A stretch of DNA of 30,597 nt, from IMG/VR virus record IMGVR_UViG_3300043411_001027, positions 1 to 30,597 of that record; one strand, given 5' to 3'. The DNA is from a virus. Position 1 is the stretch's first letter, and each line of letters opens with the position of its first letter. Position numbers and translations under genes: made by a program. This document shows positions 13,071 through 19,719 of this stretch, piece after piece. The notes beneath the pieces were generated by a model. The model was not told the DNA's origin. It saw only the letters and a program-made list of their open reading frames with translations, and ran no database searches.

Positions 13071-13762
13071 TATTTAACCCCAAATTCTTTAATTAATTTT
13101 TTACGTAGATATATTTGACCTTTGCCACTAATTAAAGCTTGACCACTTACTTTAGGTAATCCAGTTTTAGGGCATACATAGGTATTTTCAATCCATTTTA
13201 GCCAGCCAGCCTTAATTGCAGCAATACTTGGGCGATTATTACGTGTAGTTAAGTATCCATTATCGCGCAACCAAGCGAATAATCTGTTTTGACCAATATC
13301 ATACCCAGAACTAGCCAATAATCCAGCATAGCCACCAATTGTAATACTATTGCAAGTGCTAGCTACCGCATTGGCAAATTCAACTTGTGGCTTTTGCTCT
13401 TCAAGTAATAAAGTTTGTTGTTCAATTTGTTTAGCTTGCTCTAATGCTAATGTCATTGCTTCAATAAAGTTGGTTGGAACTTTAGGCTGGTTGTTCTCTA
13501 GCTCTTGCCAACGGTCAACGAGTGCGGCGGTAAATTCTGGGCTTAGTCTAGCAACGATAACAAGGCTATCTCTTTTATCCGCAAAATATTCTAAATATTG
13601 CTGTTTATTTTGTGGGTGAACATAATAATTAGGTCTGCTATTTTTTAGCACACCCCCATCAATCAATTGTTCAATAACTGGTACAATATTTCTATGTTCT
13701 TTTTTTGTTAGTTCAGCTATTTCACGACTTGACATTGTTTGATTGTTTTTAATTTGTAACAT
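13070..13762 (-). CDS. Rha/KilAC-type antirepressor
   Basis: A 230-aa protein. The N-terminal 90 residues fit the phage Rha regulator family (MSSREIAELTKKEHRNIVPV ... QYLEYFADKRDSLVIVARLS). A coiled-coil link follows, and the C-terminus is a KilAC/ANT domain (SGYDIGQNRLFAWLRDNGYL, then GKGQIYLRKKL). Rha-KilAC proteins act as lytic-side regulators or antirepressors. It is the first gene of the replication operon and follows leader C, so its RNA may be controlled in the same way as the AntA gene. It is distinct from the AntA protein at 4729-5388, although both begin MLQI. Confidence 0.87.
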   Translation of the reverse strand: MLQIKNNQTMSSREIAELTKKEHRNIVPVIEQLIDGGVLKNSRPNYYVHPQNKQQYLEYFADKRDSLVIVARLSPEFTAALVDRWQELENNQPKVPTNFIEAMTLALEQAKQIEQQTLLLEEQKPQVEFANAVASTCNSITIGGYAGLLASSGYDIGQNRLFAWLRDNGYLTTRNNRPSIAAIKAGWLKWIENTYVCPKTGLPKVSGQALISGKGQIYLRKKLIKEFGVK

Positions 13763-13776
13763 TTTAATTTCCTAAT

Positions 13777-13881
13777 AAAAAAACCCGCTAAAATTTGGTA
13801 GAATCAGTACCAAACAATAACGGGTCATTTTACGAGCACTTACTTTTAATCTCTGATTCAGACAATAAATAAGTGCTCAAT
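13777..13881 (-). promoter_or_regulatory. Kissing-loop leader C (candidate attenuator)
   Basis: RNA on the minus strand: P1 pairs 13878-13870 with 13842-13834 (GAGCACTTA/TAAGTGCTC, 9 bp) around a 27-nt loop. P2 pairs ACCCG/CGGGT (13825-13821 with 13787-13783) and TTTGGTA/TACCAAA (13814-13808 with 13800-13794), then a run of seven U. The 7-nt P2 loop GAATCAG (13801-13807, plus strand) is exactly complementary to CTGATTC in the P1 loop (13853-13859). The ribosome site TTAGGA and ATG at 13762 follow. This is the cleanest of the three leaders. Confidence 0.8.
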
Positions 13882-13887
13882 ACCAGT

Positions 13888-13915
13888 ATTATACCATATT
13901 CGTGACGTCACGCAA
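13888..13915 (-). promoter_or_regulatory. Promoter of the Rha operon with a palindrome in the spacer
   Basis: TTGCGT (13915-13910), 16-nt spacer and TGGTATAAT (TATAAT 13893-13888). The 12-bp perfect palindrome CGTGACGTCACG at 13901-13912 overlaps the -35 and spacer, where a repressor would block polymerase. Confidence 0.7.
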
Positions 13916-13922
13916 ATGGTAT

Positions 13923-14552
13923 TTATTCCAGATACTTTTGATCAATAAATATACGTTCTAACTCAGCCTTAAACCCATCAAATTTTAATAACTTATGCAG
14001 AGATTTATTTTCATTCTCTAAATAAACTCCCATATACAAGCAGCCATTCCACATTGCCGCCGCTCTCTCATGGTTCCTTACATTATCTAGCCAAAATACG
14101 TACATCAGGCTAATAATGGCACTCATGCGCTCAATAGTGGCTGGTTTAGGCTTGTAACTAAAATCAGTGTGAATCCAATATTCAATACCATCATCATCGA
14201 ATTTAACAAACTCTAGTACTTTTGCGAATATGTCATTAATACGATCACGCATCCAGTTGATATTCTCGACTAAAGATGGGTTTAAAATATTGCGCTCACG
14301 TAGTAATTCAACTACCGCATAAGATTCCAAGAAGACCCTTTTGAGCGCGATTAGATGGCAAAAATCCTCATCGCCAATTTTAACTGGTACGGGGCTAATA
14401 CTTTTACCAAGTTCTAATTCTGACATCGTCCAAAATATCTGATTGTAAAATGGCATAAGATTATTTTTGCTTACAATTTCATGGCGAAAATCAATGTATG
14501 GATTAACTACGTGTTTGCGATGATTATATTTCTTAGCTCTTTGTTTACTCAT
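13923..14552 (-). CDS. Unknown 209-aa protein
   Basis: Starts MSKQRAKKYNHRKHVVNPYI, a basic N-terminus, followed by a helical body with aromatic stretches (PFYNQIFWTMSELELG, ISLMYVFWLDNVRNHERAAA). I recognise no family. An in-frame ATG 24 codons further up is rejected, because it lies over the small membrane gene at 14552-14716 and the ATG at 14552 overlaps that gene's stop (TAATG). It ends just before the palindromic promoter of the Rha operon. Confidence 0.7.
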   Translation of the reverse strand: MSKQRAKKYNHRKHVVNPYIDFRHEIVSKNNLMPFYNQIFWTMSELELGKSISPVPVKIGDEDFCHLIALKRVFLESYAVVELLRERNILNPSLVENINWMRDRINDIFAKVLEFVKFDDDGIEYWIHTDFSYKPKPATIERMSAIISLMYVFWLDNVRNHERAAAMWNGCLYMGVYLENENKSLHKLLKFDGFKAELERIFIDQKYLE

Positions 14553-14716
14553 TATTCCCACCCATAAATCATTAAAAATAAAACCGTGGCTGTTATATAG
14601 CCAGTATAGTAGCCACGATCCCAAGCACTAATATGTAAAAACTCAACAACCGCACTAACAATAAGTTGGGTTACAAACATTGCTGATAGTGCACATAAGA
14701 ATTTAGTTAACGTCAT
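14552..14716 (-). CDS. Small two-helix membrane protein (54 aa)
   Basis: ATG at 14716 gives MTLTKFLCALSAMFVTQLIV, then a short loop and a second hydrophobic segment (TGYITATVLFLMIYGWE). Two membrane helices are predicted by eye. Its start overlaps the upstream stop by 4 nt and its stop overlaps the next start, which supports it. Role unknown; early phage membrane proteins of this size often act in exclusion or host modulation. Confidence 0.6.
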   Translation of the reverse strand: MTLTKFLCALSAMFVTQLIVSAVVEFLHISAWDRGYYTGYITATVLFLMIYGWE

Positions 14717-15021
14717 TCCGCAACCTCATAATCTGAATGCTTGATGCAAACGGTGGGTTTGTATATCACCCTACAGTAAAATTCAGACTCTTTATTACCG
14801 CATTCAATAATTGGCCTCATCCAGCAGTTTGTTAATTTAACTGTGTGCTCACACGTTGCACATGTTGGCGGCTTTGGCGGTTGTAGCCGTTTTAAATCTT
14901 TCATGGTATCCCAAATTATATTTGAGCATTTATATAAATCCTCATTTTGCAAAAACCCTAAAGCTTTATCCAAATTTTTAAAAATATCTTGCTTTTTATC
15001 TTCAAACTCTTTATTTGTCAT
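14713..15021 (-). CDS. Cys-rich protein of unknown function (102 aa)
   Basis: The start is placed at 15021 (MTNKEFEDKKQDIFKNLDKA), because GGGAGA lies 6 nt before it. The N-terminal half is helical. The C-terminal half has CATC, NC, EC, FYC and VC, probably a metal site (CATCEHTVKLTNCWMRP). A related Cys pattern is in the 61-aa protein just upstream, so the two may form a pair. Confidence 0.65.
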   Translation of the reverse strand: MTNKEFEDKKQDIFKNLDKALGFLQNEDLYKCSNIIWDTMKDLKRLQPPKPPTCATCEHTVKLTNCWMRPIIECGNKESEFYCRVIYKPTVCIKHSDYEVAE

Positions 15022-15196
15022 TTTTAGTCTCCCAATTTGAATGAAATCTACATCCAACCTGTTTTATCTGGGTTGGATTCATTGAATATAATAGAGCTTT
15101 TACGCTCCAGTTGTTCTCTTTACCGCAGACGTGTATTACACCCTCGCTAACGTGTTGCACGGTTTTGAGGTAGTTGCAAGTTGAGCAGGTGTTCAT
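15011..15196 (-). CDS. Small Cys-rich protein (61 aa)
   Basis: The preferred start is the ATG at 15196 (MNTCSTCNYLKTVQHVSEGV), which overlaps the previous stop (TAATG). CxxC near the start, HVCGKENN in the middle and VGCRFH near the end suggest one zinc site. It overlaps the next gene by 11 nt. No family recognised. Confidence 0.65.
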   Translation of the reverse strand: MNTCSTCNYLKTVQHVSEGVIHVCGKENNWSVKALLYSMNPTQIKQVGCRFHSNWETKNDK

Positions 15197-15414
15197 TACT
15201 TCATCCATTCAAAATTTAATATTAATATCAGTTCATCACTAAGTTCATCACTATCAACAAACCTGCTACTCACTAAGTCAGTAGCAAAGCCCTCAATCTT
15301 AACAAAATTGTTGTTTTGATTAATCGTTGTAGTTAGACCAACCACAACTTCAGTATCCCCTCCGTGCAGAGTTTGCAGCTTTAGCAAATCTAAAATTAAA
15401 TCCTGTAGTTTCAT
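15196..15414 (-). CDS. Unknown 72-aa acidic protein
   Basis: Starts MKLQDLILDLLKLQTLHGGD, followed by a VVVGL strand and a serine/acidic stretch (SSRFVDSDELSDELILILNF). Its ATG overlaps the stop of the ribbon-helix-helix gene. The opening pattern recalls small phage proteins that begin with a leucine-rich helix and a G-D-x-x-V-x-V strand. Function unknown. Confidence 0.65.
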   Translation of the reverse strand: MKLQDLILDLLKLQTLHGGDTEVVVGLTTTINQNNNFVKIEGFATDLVSSRFVDSDELSDELILILNFEWMK

Positions 15415-15578
15415 TTGTTTTGCTCCTTGATTAGTTTGGCATATTTATTAATTTCGTTAATAATATATTCACGCAATAATGTAGTGCGGTTCTTATGCTT
15501 TGATTGAGCTACTACATCGAATAATCGCGCAAGCTCTTTATCTAACGTGAAGTTAATAAGTTTTTCGTTTTGTTTCAA
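15411..15578 (-). CDS. Ribbon-helix-helix (CopG/Arc-type) regulator, TTG start
   Basis: A 55-aa frame from TTG at 15578, with AAAGGAGTG 6 nt upstream and no in-frame ATG. LINFTLDKELARLFDVVAQS forms the strand and first helix, and KNRTTLLREYIINEINKYAK the second helix, a good ribbon-helix-helix. Such proteins bind operators as dimers. As the first gene of the leftward operon, directly at the divergent control region, it probably regulates one or both directions. TTG may keep its level low. Confidence 0.75.
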   Translation of the reverse strand: MKQNEKLINFTLDKELARLFDVVAQSKHKNRTTLLREYIINEINKYAKLIKEQNK

Positions 15579-15606
15579 TTTACACTCCTTTATTTAAGAT
15601 ACCAGC

Positions 15607-15615
15607 ATTATACCA
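15607..15615 (-). promoter_or_regulatory. Leftward extended -10 promoter for the RHH operon
   Basis: TGGTATAAT on the minus strand (TATAAT at 15612-15607), followed by GCTGGTATC as in leaders B and C. About 20 nt of leader separate it from the GGAGTG of the RHH gene. No -35 is evident. Confidence 0.65.
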
Positions 15616-15659
15616 CAATATAAATAATAAGTAAATAATTAAATAAATTTTAAATAAAG

Positions 15660-15689
15660 TTGCACAAAATATTTTAGGTAGGGTATAAT
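15660..15689 (+). promoter_or_regulatory. Rightward promoter of the divergent region
   Basis: TTGCAC (15660-15665), an 18-nt spacer and TATAAT (15684-15689). The first stable hairpin of the following RNA begins at 15697, near the expected start. Confidence 0.7.
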
Positions 15690-15695
15690 AACGTC

Positions 15696-16165
15696 AGCTT
15701 AGAGATAAGCAAGCTCTTTTAACAAATTGGATAACTAACAAAACACAAATATATACGATGGCATGATGGATTGCATGTAGTATATAAAATAGTGTTTAGC
15801 CATTCGCAAGAGTGGCAATACAAAATGCAGTTGTGTGGCTAAATAAGAAGCGCCCATCGTGGAGATGGGTATGGATAAAGAATATATTAATTGGTGAGTG
15901 GTGAAAAAATTACGTAAGTTACGCATTCTGATAGATGTTTGATTTTAAAATAAATAGCCGACTTATACATAATTTAAAATAAATATATCAGTATTTAGGT
16001 TAGATTTAATAAGTAATTAATTAATCTCCATGTGCAAGATGAAATTTCTTGCCATAGCTGCATTTTGTATTTTAACTAAATCAGGCTTTCATTGAGAGCC
16101 ATCAATTAAGCCCATGTTCTTTTTTAACTGCAAATTAAAACGGCTATAAACATCGTGGGCTTAGT
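15696..16165 (+). ncRNA. Candidate large structured RNA or long leader
   Basis: About 480 nt without a convincing gene between the rightward promoter and the first CDS at 16194. Clear hairpins: GCTTA-GAGA-TAAGC (15697-15710), GCCATTC-GCAA-GAGTGGC (15799-15816), CCCATC/GATGGG (15853-15869), GGCTTTC/GAGAGCC around ATT (16084-16100) and a long-range TAAGCCCA/TGGGCTTA (16107-16114 with 16156-16163). Two have GNRA tetraloops. TTTAGCCA (15795-15802) can also pair with TGGCTAAA (15836-15843), and CGATGG with CCATCG, so alternative folds exist. This richness suggests a functional RNA. ROOL and GOLLD are known large phage RNAs, but I cannot confirm either. Confidence 0.5.
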
Positions 16166-16193
16166 TGTTATAATTTTTAAGAAAGACTTTATT

Positions 16194-16370
16194 ATGCAGA
16201 TAGAACTAAGAGATATAATTGATTTAAGGCTACTTGAGAATCATGAGGTTTTAGCGTTGATTAGTGAGTTAGCTTCGGAATTGGGGCGTGATTATGAGTT
16301 ACCGAAAAAAGCCAGTGAACGAGTGCAGGCCGTGATTTATAGTTTCATTGAGGATTTTGAAAGTAAATAA
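16194..16370 (+). CDS. Unknown 58-aa acidic protein
   Basis: The ATG at 16194 (MQIELRDIIDLRLLENHEVL) is chosen because the sequence before it, AGAAAGACTTTATT, recurs before the next gene at 16390. An upstream in-frame ATG would read through the long-range stem of the structured region. The protein is helical and acidic. It is the first gene of the rightward early operon. No family recognised. Confidence 0.65.
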   Translation: MQIELRDIIDLRLLENHEVLALISELASELGRDYELPKKASERVQAVIYSFIEDFESK

Positions 16371-16389
16371 TTTTTTAGAAAGACTTATT

Positions 16390-16488
16390 ATGTGGGACGT
16401 AATTTTACTAGGGTTATGTATTATTGGTGCAGTTTATGGAATTGCGGTTAATATTAATATTTATAGAGAGGAGCACTGGAATGAATAA
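16390..16488 (+). CDS. Tiny membrane protein (32 aa)
   Basis: MWDVILLGLCIIGAVYGIAV then a short basic-acidic tail (YREEHWNE). It is a single membrane helix. The upstream AGAAAGACTTATT repeats the sequence before the previous gene. Its stop overlaps the next start. It is a real gene by context, with unknown role. Confidence 0.55.
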   Translation: MWDVILLGLCIIGAVYGIAVNINIYREEHWNE

Positions 16489-16729
16489 CCAGGCAGTGTT
16501 TTTCAAAACAAAACCCACTATTAAGTGGGCGGATAACTTATTAGCCAAAGTAATCAGCAAAGCTTATAACTTGCGTAAGATTGGAGCCGATATATCTGGC
16601 GTTAAGCTAGTCGGTGAAGTAGCTCTAATCTCGATTAACGGGGTTGAACACACCATTACAAACGTGGGCAAACTAAACCAGATTAATCGGAAGCTAGATG
16701 TGTTAGCTGATGAGCTACAGCCATGTTGA
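16481..16729 (+). CDS. Unknown 82-aa protein
   Basis: The start at 16481 (MNNQAVFFKTKPTIKWADNL) has GAGAGGAG 7-8 nt upstream. Longer in-frame extensions would run over the membrane peptide gene. A basic N-terminal half is followed by strands (VKLVGEVALISINGVEHTIT) that suggest a small beta domain. No family recognised. Confidence 0.65.
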   Translation: MNNQAVFFKTKPTIKWADNLLAKVISKAYNLRKIGADISGVKLVGEVALISINGVEHTITNVGKLNQINRKLDVLADELQPC

Positions 16730-17118
16730 TTACACCATTAACATTTGCTACATTTACAGGTGAGCTTGCAAAGTGGGATAACTTTAGCTGCGTAGTTCAT
16801 GACATTCAAGAGTTTTTAACTAACCCACGGGAAATAATTAAATCACGGTTTGACGGTAAAATTCAGCGAATACCAATTCAGAAGATTGTTAACCTCGAAA
16901 CTAAGCTTAAATTCAACACAGCGCAAGAGTTAGCGGACAAGCTGTGTTGTAAGCGTAGTTCAGTATATACTAAAGTATGTTCTGGTGAAGCGCTGGGTTA
17001 TGTCAATATAGCGACAAAAGAGTTTGTAACACTTGGGTCTAAGCGCGCTAATTTGGCTGAGAAAATTAAACTAATGGAGCGTGGATTTATAGCCGCACAC
17101 TTTGTTAAAGAGGTTTGA
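16723..17118 (+). CDS. Unknown 131-aa protein with HTH-like segment
   Basis: Starts MLITPLTFATFTGELAKWDN. Residues 75-105 (TAQELADKLCCKRSSVYTKV) look like a helix-turn-helix, with A-x-ELADKL and a recognition helix CKRSSVYTKVC. A DNA-binding regulator of the early operon is possible. It overlaps the previous gene by 7 nt. Confidence 0.6.
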   Translation: MLITPLTFATFTGELAKWDNFSCVVHDIQEFLTNPREIIKSRFDGKIQRIPIQKIVNLETKLKFNTAQELADKLCCKRSSVYTKVCSGEALGYVNIATKEFVTLGSKRANLAEKIKLMERGFIAAHFVKEV

Positions 17119-17121
17119 ATA

Positions 17122-17265
17122 ATGGAGTGTGATATTTGTAAAGACGAAATGGAAGAGGGTGCGCCGTTAATTGAGTTAAACGGTCGTTATTTATGTATTA
17201 ATTGTGTAAACTTACTAGCTGATGCGGCTAGTGAGATTGAAACACAGAAACAAGATATGTTTTAA
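17122..17265 (+). CDS. Small zinc-ribbon protein (47 aa)
   Basis: MECDICKDEMEEGAPLIELN followed by GRYLCINCVNLLADA. CDIC and CINC form a Cys4 knuckle, and an acidic helix follows. It lies 3 nt after the previous stop and 16 nt before the ATPase gene, whose ribosome site AGGAG starts inside the gap. A zinc-binding adaptor is likely; the partner is unknown. Confidence 0.65.
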   Translation: MECDICKDEMEEGAPLIELNGRYLCINCVNLLADAASEIETQKQDMF

Positions 17266-17281
17266 TTTTTAGGAGTTTATC

Positions 17282-18199
17282 ATGGGTATTAAAATTACAA
17301 GAGCTAACGAGTCAATCTTAACAGGTAATTTAGTAGTAGTTTTATTCGGTCAGCCAGGAAGCGGCAAATCAAGCCTAGCATTTAGCGCTAGTCGTCCGTT
17401 ATTACTAGATTTTGATTTAGGCGCACAGCGAGCAATAGGGCGTAAAGACGCTGTACGAGTTAATCAATGGGCAGACATTGCGGACTTAACCGCAGGTGAC
17501 TTGGTTGATTACGACACAATCATAGTTGATACAGTAGGACGTTTACTCGATGTATTAGTGCTTGACTTAGCTAAACGTGATTCTAAGGTTCTACGTAAAA
17601 CAGGTGAGATTACATTACAAGGTTACGGTCAATTAGCGAATGCTTACAAAGCATGGGTTAAAAAAATACAATCTTTCGGCAAGGACTTAGTCTTAATCTC
17701 GCATGATAAAGAAGAAAAAAACGGGGATAATACTTATGTGCGGCTAGATATTGCAGGAAGTACAAAGCAAGAGATTTTAAAGTCAGCTGATTTGCTTGGT
17801 TATATGTATATGTCTGGCAATGTCAGAACATTAGATTTTAATCCGACAGAGAGCCATTTAGGCAAAAACACGCCTAATTTTCCAGTGTTATCTATTCCTG
17901 ATTATAGCTCTAATCAATCTTTTCTATCTGACCTTATTCAACAATCTAAGGACATCATGAATGCTAAAAGTGAACTGCAGATTAAATCTGAGCAGGAATT
18001 TAACAGCACATTAGATTTAATTAATATGGCAGAAAATGCAACAATGTTTAATAGTCTAATGAATAACGAAGTGATTAAGAAAAGCGCACCATTAAAACAA
18101 CAGCTTGTTTCAGTAGCTAAAGAGAAAAACATTTTATTCGATAAAGAGCAAAAGTGTTTTATTGATCCAGTTGTAGCCGAGAATGAAAATGTTGAATGA
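17282..18199 (+). CDS. Sak4-like RecA-fold ATPase (single-strand annealing)
   Basis: A 305-aa protein. Walker A GQPGSGKS lies at residues 23-30, followed by the family-typical SLAFSASRPLLLDFDLGAQR. Walker B-like TIIVDTVGRL lies around 78-88 and a sensor-like DLVLISHDKEEK around 140-150. This is the AAA_24/Sak4 pattern of phage recombination ATPases, which stimulate strand annealing with SSB. The next genes, a RecB-like exonuclease and SSB, complete a recombination cassette. The C-terminal 100 residues are a helical extension without a recognised domain. Confidence 0.8.
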   Translation: MGIKITRANESILTGNLVVVLFGQPGSGKSSLAFSASRPLLLDFDLGAQRAIGRKDAVRVNQWADIADLTAGDLVDYDTIIVDTVGRLLDVLVLDLAKRDSKVLRKTGEITLQGYGQLANAYKAWVKKIQSFGKDLVLISHDKEEKNGDNTYVRLDIAGSTKQEILKSADLLGYMYMSGNVRTLDFNPTESHLGKNTPNFPVLSIPDYSSNQSFLSDLIQQSKDIMNAKSELQIKSEQEFNSTLDLINMAENATMFNSLMNNEVIKKSAPLKQQLVSVAKEKNILFDKEQKCFIDPVVAENENVE

Positions 18200-18986
18200 T
18201 TGGACTGTGAAATTTCTTAGCCCATCGAGGGTTGACACGTTTATTCAATTCTTGACAGGCTACGAATATAATTTTGGTGACAACTATAAAGAGTTTACTA
18301 ATGAAGCATTTATTGATAAACTCTTAAAGTTAGAGCCGCAGTCTAATTTTCGAAAGGCTAATGCTGGAACTGCTTGCCATTCATTAATTGAACGAGCTAA
18401 ATTTATGACTTTAGATGGTTGTTATCTGGTTGATAATTGGTTAATTGAAGTACCAGAACATGATATTGAATTGAGCTATCCAGATTGTCGGGAGCAATGG
18501 CTAAGACTAAAGATTGAGGGCATTGAGATACTTGGTAAAGTCGATGGGGTTAATTTAACATCTATTCATGATTTAAAGTTTACGTCTAAGGTAGATTTTG
18601 AGAAATATATCAATAGTTATCAGTGGAAAATGTATCTGCTTGGTTCTGGTTTAGATAAAATGGTTTATGATATTTTCGAGGTTAAAGTGCATGACACGCT
18701 TAATCAAGTTGAAATCAAAGACTATCATAAGCTAGAACTATACCGATACTCAGCGATGGAGCAAGAAGTTATTAATGTGTTGCATGAATATGTTGATTTA
18801 CTTTATGCCTTAGAGCCAGCGATTATTGCCCGTGTGAGCGAATATAATGGAATGATTGATGCAACTATAGCACAACTCAATGCAAGCGGTCTAGTGACGG
18901 CAGAAAGCGAAATAAACGCATTTGTAGCTGTGCTAGAGAAAAAGAAAATTGTTGTGAAAGGGCTAACGGATTCAAACATATTCTAA
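18183..18986 (+). CDS. PD-(D/E)XK exonuclease, RecB/Cas4-like
   Basis: A 267-aa protein with the RecB-nuclease motif set: AGTACHSLIE (H66, E70), GKVDG (D121), SIHDLKFTS (D130, K132) and QWKMY (Q147, Y151). The cysteines of a Cas4 iron-sulphur cluster are not present in the usual arrangement. It probably resects DNA ends to give single strands for the Sak4-like annealing system. The start overlaps the ATPase gene (17 nt), so the two are coupled. Confidence 0.8.
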   Translation: MKMLNDWTVKFLSPSRVDTFIQFLTGYEYNFGDNYKEFTNEAFIDKLLKLEPQSNFRKANAGTACHSLIERAKFMTLDGCYLVDNWLIEVPEHDIELSYPDCREQWLRLKIEGIEILGKVDGVNLTSIHDLKFTSKVDFEKYINSYQWKMYLLGSGLDKMVYDIFEVKVHDTLNQVEIKDYHKLELYRYSAMEQEVINVLHEYVDLLYALEPAIIARVSEYNGMIDATIAQLNASGLVTAESEINAFVAVLEKKKIVVKGLTDSNIF

Positions 18987-18999
18987 TGCTGAATATTAT

Positions 19000-19173
19000 A
19001 TGTACACTCGTATTCGTAGCGCTACGTCCGCTATATTCAACCAAACTGATTTGGCTCAGTATAATGCTTCAGCAACTAAACCAGTGACCATAGATGATAT
19101 GTTTAAACTGGGTTATATCTGCGGCAGTAATTTATCAACTAAACAATCATTTTGGAAATTAATTAATTTATAA
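19000..19173 (+). CDS. Unknown 57-aa protein
   Basis: ATG at 19000 opens MYTRIRSATSAIFNQTDLAQ and runs on through TIDDMFKLGYICGSNLSTKQ to the stop 9 nt before ssb. The amino-acid composition is ordinary and the gap would otherwise be empty. A competing frame from 18987 is short and hydrophobic. No family recognised. Confidence 0.55.
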   Translation: MYTRIRSATSAIFNQTDLAQYNASATKPVTIDDMFKLGYICGSNLSTKQSFWKLINL

Positions 19174-19182
19174 GGAATAATT

Positions 19183-19581
19183 ATGCAGCAGTTAATAATT
19201 AATGGTAATGTAGGTAGAGCACCTGAAGAGCGATTTACGCCAAATAATAAAAAGGTAGTATCATTTAGTTTAGCTGTGTCTAATCAAGATAAAGCTAAGA
19301 CTACAACATGGTATGAATGTGTGTGCTGGAATGAAAAAACACAAGATACTATTATGCAGTGGGTCAACAAAGGCTCTAAGTTGCTAATCACAGGGCGCCC
19401 AGCAGCCACAGCCTACGTTAATAAAGACGGCAATCCTGTGGCAACGCTACAGATGATAATTAACACTATTGAATTTATTGGCAGTAAAGAACGCGGCGAT
19501 GATACACCTGATGTTAGTGATGCACCCCCAGCATTTAATGCACCTAGCCCATCGTTACAATCAGATGACGCGCCCTTTTGA
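19183..19581 (+). CDS. ssb: Single-stranded DNA-binding protein
   Basis: A 132-aa OB-fold SSB. It opens MQQLIINGNVGRAPEERFTP and continues VVSFSLAVSN, TTTWYECVCWNE and WVNKGSKLLITGRP, all typical of bacterial-type SSB. A short Pro/Ser linker leads to the acidic tip DDAPF, the partner-binding tail. The protein coats single strands produced by the exonuclease and at the replication fork, and probably works with the Sak4-like ATPase. Confidence 0.93.
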   Translation: MQQLIINGNVGRAPEERFTPNNKKVVSFSLAVSNQDKAKTTTWYECVCWNEKTQDTIMQWVNKGSKLLITGRPAATAYVNKDGNPVATLQMIINTIEFIGSKERGDDTPDVSDAPPAFNAPSPSLQSDDAPF

Positions 19582-19590
19582 GGTGATTGA

Positions 19591-19710
19591 ATGAAGCTAA
19601 TACGAAAATGCGGCACTTGCAAAGGTTACAAAGACGGCAAGTGTAAATTAACGGGTAAATCAGAGCATCAAAATGGTTGGTGCGCTGATTGGAAAATTAA
19701 ACTAATTTAG
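19591..19710 (+). CDS. Tiny Cys4 protein (39 aa)
   Basis: MKLIRKCGTCKGYKDGKCKL, then TGKSEHQNGWCADWKIKLI. CGTC, KC and WC can form one zinc knuckle, of the type found in many phage early operons. AGGTG lies upstream of the ATG, 9 nt after the ssb stop. Confidence 0.6.
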   Translation: MKLIRKCGTCKGYKDGKCKLTGKSEHQNGWCADWKIKLI

Positions 19711-19719
19711 GAGTTAATA

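Noticed and set aside
5403-13881. Leaders A-C as known riboswitches or T-boxes
   Set aside because: I see no conserved ligand-binding core or specifier loop; only the hairpin layout and loop complementarity are shared.
15735-15926. A 63-codon minus-strand open frame in the divergent region
   Set aside because: It crosses perfectly paired hairpins, has no ribosome site and has no operon context.
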